A DNA stretch of 11,909 nucleotides from Colivicinus sp963607765. Its GTDB lineage: Bacteria > Bacillota_I > Bacilli_A > Erysipelotrichales > Erysipelotrichaceae. The notes below the pieces were generated by a model, which saw nothing but the letters and a program-made list of their open reading frames with translations, was not told the origin of the DNA and made no database searches. The position numbers and the translations under genes were made by a program. Positions 6,262 to 11,909 of this stretch are shown here, one piece after another; positions within the stretch are counted from its first letter, which is position 1; each line of letters begins with the position of its first letter. Location: positions 1 to 11,909 of the forward strand of contig CAVDDT010000044.1 in assembly GCA_963607765.1 (NCBI GenBank), written 5' to 3'.

Positions 6262-8523
6262 ATGAGACAAACATTTGATTTAAATTTTAAATGGGCTTTC
6301 TCTAAACAAGCTAAAGAAGTTCCTGTAGAAATGCCAAGCGATTGGTATTATGTGAACTTGCCACATACTTGGAATGCTATTGATGGCCAAGATGGTGGAA
6401 ATGATTATTTTAGAGGTACAGCTTATTATGCTAAATCATTCTCAAGATCTGATTTAACAGAAGGCAAGGATGATGCTGGCAAACTTTATTACTTAGAATT
6501 TAGAGGCGCTAATGCTTCTGCTACTGTTTATGTAAACGGTAAAGAACTTGCCCATCATGATGGTGGTTATTCTACATTTAGAGTAAATATTACTGAAGCA
6601 ATGGCTGATGAAAACTTAGTTGTTGTTGCTGTTGATAACTCTGTTAATGATAGAGTATATCCACAAAAGGCTGACTTTACTTTCTATGGTGGTCTATATA
6701 GAAATGTAAATATTATTTGTGTTGATGAATCACATTTTGATTTAGATTATTTTGGTGGCCCTGGTATTAAGGTTACACCAAATGTTAAAAACAAAGATGC
6801 TGAAATTGAAGTAGAAGGTTTTGTCACTAATCCTAAAGATGGCCAACAAGTTAGATTTACCGTTAAGGATTCTGATGGCAATGTTGTTGATACAGTAACT
6901 AAGGCTGTTAATGAAACAGTTGCTGTTCTTCCAATTAAGAATGTTCATTTATGGGATGGTGTAGATGATCCTTATCTATATACTGCTGTTATTGAACTTT
7001 TAAATGGTGAAGAAGTAATTGATGAAGTTAGTGCTAGATTTGGCTGCAGAACTTTCGCTATTGATCCTGAAGATGGTTTCTTCTTAAATGGTAGAAGCTA
7101 TCCTTTACATGGCGTATCTAGACACCAAGATAGATGGGGTGTAGGTAACGCTTTGCTTCCTGAACATCATAAAGAAGATATTGATTTAATTTGTGAAGTT
7201 GGTTGCAATACAATTCGTTTAGCACACTACCAACATGATCAATATTTCTATGATTTATGTGATGAAAGAGGTCTAGTAATTTGGGCTGAAATTCCATATA
7301 TTTCTGCTCATATGCCTAATGGTAGAGAAAACACTATTTCTCAAATGAAGGAATTAGTTGTTCAAAACTATAATCACCCTTCAATTTGTGTATGGGGCTT
7401 ATCTAATGAAATCACAATGGATGGAGCTTCTAGTGAAGACTTAAGAGAAAACCATGTAATCTTAAATGATATGGTTCATGAAATGGATAAGACAAGACTT
7501 ACTACTATGGCTGTAGTATCTATGTGCGATATCAATGATCCATATATTAAAATTCCTGATTGCATTTCTTACAACCATTACTTTGGCTGGTATGGTGGTG
7601 ATACTTCTATGAATGGCCCTTGGATGGATAATTTCCATAAGGTTCATCCTGATATCGCTATTGGCATGAGTGAATATGGCTGTGAAGGCTTAAATTGGCA
7701 TACTTCTAATCCTGTACAAGGTGACTATACAGAAGAGTATCAAGCTTACTATCATGAAGAATTAATTAAGCAATTATTCACACGTCCTTACATTTGGTCA
7801 ACTCATGTTTGGAACATGTTTGATTTTGGCTGCGATGGCAGAAATGAAGGCGGTGAAAATGGCCAAAACCATAAGGGCTTGGTTACATTTGATAGAAAAT
7901 ATAAGAAAGATTCTTTCTACGCTTACAAAGCTTGGTTATCTAAAGAACCATTTGTTCACATTTGTGGCAAGAGATATGTAGATAGAGTGGAAGATGTTAC
8001 TAAGGTAACTGTTTATTCTAATTTACCTAGTGTAGAATTATTCGCTAACGGTGTAAGTCTAGGCAAGAAAGAAGCTAGCGATCACTTCTTCTACTTCGAA
8101 GTACCAAATGCTGGTGTAACTAAGTTGCATGCGGTAGCTGGAGAATGCGAGGATGATAGTGAAATTCATAAAGTTGATAAGTTCAATGAAGCTTATAGAC
8201 TAAGAGAAAAGGGCGCTGTACTTAACTGGTTTGATATTACTGCACCAGAGGGGTACTTCTCTTTAAATGATAGAATTGATGCGATTATGGCAAATCCTGA
8301 AGGTGCTAAAGTTCTTGGAGGATTATTCAAGGTTGCAGCATCTCACTCTCAACTTGCTAAAGAGGATAAAAACGGTGAAAAAGGCTTGTCTCCAGCTATG
8401 ATGAAGATGATGGGATCTTTCACTTGTATCCGTCTAGTTAGTATGATGGGTGTTATGGGTGGCAATGCTAAGAAAGAAGATTTATTAGCTATTAATGCTC
8501 AATTGAATCAAATTAAAAAATAA
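6262..8523 (+). CDS. GH2 glycoside hydrolase, beta-galactosidase or beta-glucuronidase
   Basis: The product is a 753-aa retaining beta-glycosidase, cytoplasmic because there is no signal peptide. Domains in order: jelly-roll sugar-binding domain (about 1-150, with LPHTWNAIDG and YFRGTAYYAK), Ig-like domain (about 160-265), TIM barrel (about 266-560), a beta-sandwich (about 570-635, VYSNLPSVELFANG) and a helical tail (about 650-753). The acid/base is Glu383 in WGLSNE and the nucleophile Glu471 in GMSEYG. NHKG lies where E. coli beta-glucuronidase has NKKG, the Asn-x-Lys that holds the glucuronate carboxylate. Similar N-x-K segments occur in some GH2 beta-galactosidases, so this is not decisive. 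The uxu genes nearby favour a glucuronide. AAAGGAG (6251-6257) overlaps the preceding stop and lies 4 bases before the ATG. The C-terminal tail is not part of the minimal GH2 architecture. Confidence 0.9.
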   Translation: MRQTFDLNFKWAFSKQAKEVPVEMPSDWYYVNLPHTWNAIDGQDGGNDYFRGTAYYAKSFSRSDLTEGKDDAGKLYYLEFRGANASATVYVNGKELAHHDGGYSTFRVNITEAMADENLVVVAVDNSVNDRVYPQKADFTFYGGLYRNVNIICVDESHFDLDYFGGPGIKVTPNVKNKDAEIEVEGFVTNPKDGQQVRFTVKDSDGNVVDTVTKAVNETVAVLPIKNVHLWDGVDDPYLYTAVIELLNGEEVIDEVSARFGCRTFAIDPEDGFFLNGRSYPLHGVSRHQDRWGVGNALLPEHHKEDIDLICEVGCNTIRLAHYQHDQYFYDLCDERGLVIWAEIPYISAHMPNGRENTISQMKELVVQNYNHPSICVWGLSNEITMDGASSEDLRENHVILNDMVHEMDKTRLTTMAVVSMCDINDPYIKIPDCISYNHYFGWYGGDTSMNGPWMDNFHKVHPDIAIGMSEYGCEGLNWHTSNPVQGDYTEEYQAYYHEELIKQLFTRPYIWSTHVWNMFDFGCDGRNEGGENGQNHKGLVTFDRKYKKDSFYAYKAWLSKEPFVHICGKRYVDRVEDVTKVTVYSNLPSVELFANGVSLGKKEASDHFFYFEVPNAGVTKLHAVAGECEDDSEIHKVDKFNEAYRLREKGAVLNWFDITAPEGYFSLNDRIDAIMANPEGAKVLGGLFKVAASHSQLAKEDKNGEKGLSPAMMKMMGSFTCIRLVSMMGVMGGNAKKEDLLAINAQLNQIKK

Positions 8524-8536
8524 AAGAGTTAAAAAT

Positions 8537-10765
8537 ATGAAAAAAGCGAGTGAACTATTAAAGGTATATAAAAACGAAAATGGTCCAGATATCGCTATGG
8601 TAACAGACCGTCTTATTGAAAAAGACGGTCTGTTCTTTAAAGACATAGATGGTTCTGGAGAGTTTAAAGAATTTGATGACTGGAGAAAATCTCCAGAAGA
8701 GCGTGCAAAAGCATATGTTAAGGAATTAACTGTTGAAGAAAAAATTGCACAATTATTTATTTCAGACTGGCGTATGGGTAAATATCCATGCGGTGTTAAG
8801 GATCATGTTCCTACTCTTGATGAATCTGGAGTATTAGATAATGGCGAATTAAATGGTAAGTCTATCTTTGGTGAACAGCATCTTCCTGGTACTGAAACAA
8901 TGTTGAAAGAATGGTTCTCAAGACATTTAATCTTAAGAGCTAATCCTACTCCTACCGATTTGGTTGAGTTCTTAAATCAACTTCAAGCTGAAGCTGAAGA
9001 CTGCAATCATTTTGTTCCGGTTTCTGTAGTATCTAACTCTAGAAATGAAAATGCTGAGCCAGTATTTGGCATGAATGATGCTGCTGGTGTATTTACAACT
9101 TATCCTGGTACTTTAGGTATTGCAGCTGCTTGTAAGGGTGATGGCAACTTAGATGTTATTGATAAGTTTGCTGATACCGTTAAGAAAGAATGGAATGTCT
9201 GTGGCTTACTAAAGGGTTATATGTATATGGCTGATTGTATGTCTGACCCAAGATGGCAAAGGTCATATGGTACATTTGGTGAAGATCCTGAATTTATTGA
9301 GAATGTCTTTGATCATTTAATTCCTGGCATTCAAGGTGGATCTGATGGCGTTTCTAAGGACAGTGTTGCAATGACTGTTAAGCATTTCCCTGGTGGCGGT
9401 GCTAGAGAAAATGGTTTCGACCCTCACTATAAGGCTGGACAATGGAATGTTTATGCTACTGCTGGTAGCTTGGAAAAGTATCATATTAGAGGCTTTAAGC
9501 CAGCTATTAAGCATAATGCAGCTAGTATCATGCCTTATTACTCTAAGCCTTCTAAGGATAAGAGTGCTCCTCAAGTTGATGAAAATGGTAATGTAATGCC
9601 ATTTAATCCATATGGTTTTGCCTATAACAAGTATTTCATTGATGAAAAGCTAAGAAAGCAAATGGGCTTTAAGGGCTATATCAACTCTGATACAGGCATT
9701 GTTCATAATATGTGCTGGGGTGTAGAAGCACTAGATAAACCAGAAAGAATTGGTTTTGCGATTGCTCAATCTGGTGTAGATTTAATTAGCGGCTTATTTG
9801 ATAATGAAAATGGTTTAGAAGCATATAATCGTGGCAAGAATGGCTATTATGATACTCACGAAGTTCCAGAAGGATTTAAGAAGGAAGATTTAGTTTTAAC
9901 TGATGAATCAATCGATAGAGCAGTTACTAGAACTTTAACTGAGATGTTTAAGATGGGCATGTTTGAAAATCCTTATAAGGATGCTGAAATCGCTGAAAAG
10001 ACTGTTGCAACTAAGGAATCTAAGGATTACGCATATAATGTTCATCAAAAGTCTGTTGTTCTTTTGAAGAACAGTGGCGTACTTCCACTAGCTAGTGATA
10101 AGAAAGTATACGCTGAAGCGTTCTATAAGAATCCTGAACAAGCTAAGGGTGCTACTGAAAAGTTGCATCAAGATTTAAGCAAGTACTGTACTTTAACTGA
10201 TAATGTTGATGAAGCTGACTATGCAATATTTATGCTTCATCCAGCAAGTGGTGCTTACTTTACAGCTACTCCTGGTTACTTAGAACTAGACTTATGTGAA
10301 GATAAGGAAGTACCTAATGTCGATGAAAACTGTTGTCCATTAAAGGAAACTCATAAGGAGACTACTTTAAGTGGAATTGGTAGAATTGCTGAAATGGCTA
10401 AGAGAGTACATGAACATGGTGGTAAAGTTGTTTCTAATGTGAATGTTGTACTAGCGTGGGAACTTGGCAATATCGAAACTGTTTCTGATGTTTTAACTGT
10501 TGGTTTTGATACATATGATGAGGCTATATTTGATGTATACTTTGGCAAGTATCATCCAACTGGTAAGCTTCCTATTACTTTCCCTAAGAATGATGAAGTA
10601 ATTAAGGTAGACGAAAATGGTAAGTGTGTAAGTCCTAATGATGTTCCAGGTTTTGATAAAGACAAATACATGCCTGATGAATTAAAGGATGAAAATGGTA
10701 AGGCTTACGCTTATAGGGATAGCGCTGGTAATTACTACGAATTAAACTTTGGTTTAACTTACTAA
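8537..10765 (+). CDS. GH3 glycoside hydrolase (beta-glucosidase-like)
   Basis: The product is a 742-aa enzyme without a signal peptide, so it probably acts on imported oligosaccharides or glycosides. The N-terminal TIM-barrel domain has DPRWQRSYGTFGEDP, KHFPGGG (Lys282-His283) and the nucleophile segment YINSDTG, with Asp385 as the likely nucleophile; most GH3 enzymes have SDW here. The second alpha/beta domain begins near KSVVLLKNSGVLPL and includes GKYHPTGKLPITFP, and the C-terminus YELNFGLTY is a usual GH3 ending. I cannot confidently assign the acid/base residue. The gene follows the GH2 gene by 13 bases; its ribosome binding site is weak (AAGAG at 8524-8528). A perfect hairpin lies in codons 22-33. 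Beta-glucosidase is the default call, but beta-xylosidase or another exo-activity is possible. Confidence 0.9.
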   Translation: MKKASELLKVYKNENGPDIAMVTDRLIEKDGLFFKDIDGSGEFKEFDDWRKSPEERAKAYVKELTVEEKIAQLFISDWRMGKYPCGVKDHVPTLDESGVLDNGELNGKSIFGEQHLPGTETMLKEWFSRHLILRANPTPTDLVEFLNQLQAEAEDCNHFVPVSVVSNSRNENAEPVFGMNDAAGVFTTYPGTLGIAAACKGDGNLDVIDKFADTVKKEWNVCGLLKGYMYMADCMSDPRWQRSYGTFGEDPEFIENVFDHLIPGIQGGSDGVSKDSVAMTVKHFPGGGARENGFDPHYKAGQWNVYATAGSLEKYHIRGFKPAIKHNAASIMPYYSKPSKDKSAPQVDENGNVMPFNPYGFAYNKYFIDEKLRKQMGFKGYINSDTGIVHNMCWGVEALDKPERIGFAIAQSGVDLISGLFDNENGLEAYNRGKNGYYDTHEVPEGFKKEDLVLTDESIDRAVTRTLTEMFKMGMFENPYKDAEIAEKTVATKESKDYAYNVHQKSVVLLKNSGVLPLASDKKVYAEAFYKNPEQAKGATEKLHQDLSKYCTLTDNVDEADYAIFMLHPASGAYFTATPGYLELDLCEDKEVPNVDENCCPLKETHKETTLSGIGRIAEMAKRVHEHGGKVVSNVNVVLAWELGNIETVSDVLTVGFDTYDEAIFDVYFGKYHPTGKLPITFPKNDEVIKVDENGKCVSPNDVPGFDKDKYMPDELKDENGKAYAYRDSAGNYYELNFGLTY
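8602..8634 (+). repeat. perfect 13-bp inverted repeat within the start of the GH3 gene
   Basis: The arms 8602-8614 (AACAGACCGTCTT) and 8622-8634 are exact reverse complements separated by a 7-base loop (8615-8621), and CTTT follows the right arm. In mRNA this would form a strong hairpin about 65 bases after the start codon. It could be an RNA stability or processing element or a partial terminator; its function is not shown. Confidence 0.85.
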
Positions 10766-10769
10766 TAAC

Positions 10770-10794
10770 AGAGACGAGCAATCGTCTCTTTTTT
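10770..10794 (+). terminator. Rho-independent terminator of the transporter-glycosidase operon
   Basis: An 8-bp stem AGAGACGA/TCGTCTCT (10770-10777 with 10782-10789) closes a GCAA tetraloop and runs into six T residues (10789-10794). It lies 5 bases after the GH3 stop codon, separating the operon from the downstream regulator gene. Confidence 0.93.
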
Positions 10795-10796
10795 AA

Positions 10797-10805
10797 TGGT
10801 AAAAT
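10797..10805 (+). promoter_or_regulatory. extended -10 promoter of the LuxR-type gene
   Basis: TGG followed by TAAAAT (-10 at 10800-10805) forms an extended -10 element; no good -35 box is present because the upstream DNA is the terminator stem. Initiation 6-7 bases after the -10 would fall at about 10812, the A of the gene's ATG, so the transcript may have no leader. Confidence 0.45.
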
Positions 10806-10811
10806 TAAGGT

Positions 10812-11807
10812 ATGAAAACGGTTTTGCCTTTAATTAATACTTCTTTTAGTCCTGGTAATGCTCTTAAGTCTTTGGAAGAATTTGATGATTTAGAAACAAA
10901 AGATATTGCAAGGGGAGAATATTACTATTTTACTGGTGAAGCTAAAAAGTGCAGTGAAATAGTAGAAATATATTTAGCTAGTCCTAACACAGAAACTAAG
11001 CTATCAGCTTGCATGCTTTATGCGTTTTCTAATCTAACATTAGGCAATACCAATGAATCGTATAGAGGATTAAAAGAGATTAATTTAGTTTTAAATAGTG
11101 AATTAGCTAATCCATCTAGCAAAGAAAATTGCGCATTTTGTGTATTTGCAAGTTATTTAGGATCGGTTTTACTTCATCTTCCAATCGATGATTTACCTAA
11201 TTTAAGAGATTATATTAGAGACTTGCCTACTGGTATTAGACTTTATGCAACATATATTATGGCACATGTAGAATACTTAAAGGGTAATTATGGCCAAGCA
11301 CTCGGGATGTGCGAGTCGGCTTTATACTTTTGTGAGAAGCCTTATCCAATCAGTATGATTTATCTTTATTGTATGATTGCAATGTGTAATATTAATCTAA
11401 AACGTCAAAAACAAGCTCAAGAGGCATTGATGATTGCTTGGAATAATGCAAAAATGGATGAATTTTTAGAGCCTTTTATAGAACATCATGGTCTTCTTCA
11501 AGGGTTAATAGAGTCTTGCATAAAGAAAAATAATCCAGAAATTTATAACAAGCTTTCTAATAGAGTAATAGCTTTTTCAAGAGGGTGGATGTCAATTCAT
11601 AATCCAAGTAGTAAAACAAATGTTACTGATGCCTTAACAACAATGGAATTTTCGATTGCAATGTTGGCTAGTAGAAACTGGAGCAATCAAGAAATAGCTG
11701 ATCATTTAAATATATCTGTTAATACTGTAAAACATTATCTCTCTGATATTTATATTAAACTTAATATTTCTAAAAGAGATGATTTGAAGAATTATATGTT
11801 GAAGTAG
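10812..11807 (+). CDS. LuxR-type transcriptional regulator without a receiver domain
   Basis: The product is a 331-aa protein. Residues 272-331 are a LuxR/GerE helix-turn-helix: SNQEIADHLNIS, then NTVKHYLSDIYIKL and NISKRDDL fit the family pattern closely. The preceding ~260 residues are helical with repeated hydrophobic/Ala-rich pairs, such as YIMAHVEYLKGNYGQALGMCESALYFC and MIAMCNINLKRQKQAQEALMIAW. They resemble TPR-like repeats, as in the C-terminal part of MalT-type regulators, but without an ATPase domain. No phospho-acceptor receiver domain is visible. The only Shine-Dalgarno-like bases (AAGG, 10807-10810) are one base from the ATG, too close to work normally, which fits a leaderless start; no better downstream start is apparent. 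It has its own promoter and terminator. It may control the neighbouring operon or the gene that follows; its targets are unknown. Confidence 0.88.
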   Translation: MKTVLPLINTSFSPGNALKSLEEFDDLETKDIARGEYYYFTGEAKKCSEIVEIYLASPNTETKLSACMLYAFSNLTLGNTNESYRGLKEINLVLNSELANPSSKENCAFCVFASYLGSVLLHLPIDDLPNLRDYIRDLPTGIRLYATYIMAHVEYLKGNYGQALGMCESALYFCEKPYPISMIYLYCMIAMCNINLKRQKQAQEALMIAWNNAKMDEFLEPFIEHHGLLQGLIESCIKKNNPEIYNKLSNRVIAFSRGWMSIHNPSSKTNVTDALTTMEFSIAMLASRNWSNQEIADHLNISVNTVKHYLSDIYIKLNISKRDDLKNYMLK

Positions 11808-11826
11808 TGCCCAAGGGGCACTTTTT
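11806..11826 (+). terminator. Rho-independent terminator of the LuxR-type gene
   Basis: A 7-bp stem AGTGCCC/GGGCACT (11806-11812 with 11816-11822), loop AAG, runs into five T residues (11822-11826). The first two stem bases belong to the TAG stop codon of the regulator gene. Confidence 0.85.
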
Positions 11827-11842
11827 CATGCCTAAAAGTGCC
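11817..11842. repeat. 9-bp inverted repeat between terminator and next promoter, candidate operator
   Basis: GGCACTTTT (11817-11825) and AAAAGTGCC (11834-11842) are exact reverse complements with an 8-base spacer. The left arm is shared with the terminator's right arm. The right arm ends one base before the -10 box of the next gene, so a dimeric repressor bound here would cover the promoter. The pairing also competes with the terminator hairpin. Confidence 0.6.
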
Positions 11843-11849
11843 TTATAAT
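11823..11849 (+). promoter_or_regulatory. promoter of the gene that starts at 11894
   Basis: A perfect -10 box TATAAT (11844-11849) is preceded, 15 bases upstream, by TTTTCA (11823-11828), which matches four of six -35 positions; the spacing is short. The leader would be about 38 bases. A second AT-rich -10-like sequence TAAAAT occurs at 11866-11871. Confidence 0.45.
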
Positions 11850-11893
11850 TTAATATCTTAAATAATAAAATATCTTTAACAAGAGGGATGTTT

Positions 11894-11909
11894 ATGAAAA
11901 AGATATTTA
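11894..11909 (+). CDS. start of an unidentified gene (first five codons only)
   Basis: AGAGGG (11882-11887) lies 6 bases before an ATG at 11894, and the frame reads MKKIF to the window edge. An in-frame ATG at 11888 directly abuts the ribosome binding site and is unlikely to be used. A Lys-Lys-hydrophobic beginning would suit a signal peptide or membrane protein, but five residues are too few to say. Promoter and ribosome binding site make the gene itself credible. Confidence 0.65.

Noticed and set aside
6068..6274. Antisense open frame over the TM2 gene
   Set aside because: The plus-strand frame has a strong ribosome binding site and TM2 motifs; the opposite frame has neither.
9393..9596. 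Second plus-strand frame within the GH3 gene, possible nested gene
   Set aside because: It has no proper ribosome binding site or recognisable motif, and the GH3 frame is intact through it.
11300..11316. ACTCG/CGAGT inverted repeat in a GC-richer patch of the LuxR-type gene
   Set aside because: Only 5 bp with a 7-base spacer inside an intact coding frame; too short to mean anything.
1..11909. Mobile elements, CRISPR arrays, tRNA or rRNA genes
   Set aside because: No transposase or integrase motif, no regularly spaced repeats and no cloverleaf or rRNA-like sequence was seen; all stretches over 300 bases are coding.

Overview
The window is AT-rich bacterial DNA with strong AGGAGG-type ribosome binding sites, closely packed genes, Rho-independent terminators, and many AGA, TTA and AAG codons. 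This points to a low-GC Firmicute (Bacillota), probably a gut anaerobe of the Erysipelotrichia or Lachnospirales type. That placement is inferred from sequence style and gene content and was not tested by any search.

Layout. (1) Positions 1-2996, + strand: the 3' end of a PfkB-type sugar kinase (probable 2-keto-3-deoxygluconate kinase), then uxuA (mannonate dehydratase) and uxuB (fructuronate reductase), which overlap. This is the fructuronate > mannonate > KDG > KDPG part of hexuronate breakdown. (2) Positions 3014-3052: a very symmetric hairpin that can terminate both uxuB and the convergent AraC-family gene; the regulator's stop codon lies inside its stem. (3) Positions 3046-4290, - strand: an AraC-family regulator. 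(4) Positions 4291-4454: divergent promoter region. (5) Positions 4455-10765, + strand: a four-gene operon of a GPH-family sugar symporter, a 93-aa TM2-domain membrane protein, a GH2 glycosidase and a GH3 glycosidase, closed by a terminator at 10770-10794. (6) Positions 10812-11807, + strand: a LuxR-type regulator without a receiver domain, possibly translated from a leaderless mRNA, with its own terminator. (7) Positions 11808-11909: a promoter region with a palindrome, then the first codons of another gene.

How the genes may work together. The transporter imports a glycoside, which the cytoplasmic GH2 and GH3 enzymes (neither has a signal peptide) split. If the released sugar is glucuronate, the adjacent uxu genes and kinase channel it to KDPG. 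Uronate isomerase (uxaC) and KDPG aldolase are not in the window. A glucuronide substrate is inferred from this neighbourhood and from an Asn-x-Lys motif in the GH2 enzyme; a beta-galactoside substrate is also possible.

Most of the window is a recognisable sugar-use locus. The less ordinary features are the TM2 gene inside the glycosidase operon, a perfect 13-bp hairpin inside the start of the GH3 gene, the apparent leaderless start of the LuxR-type gene, and competing inverted repeats between that gene and the next.
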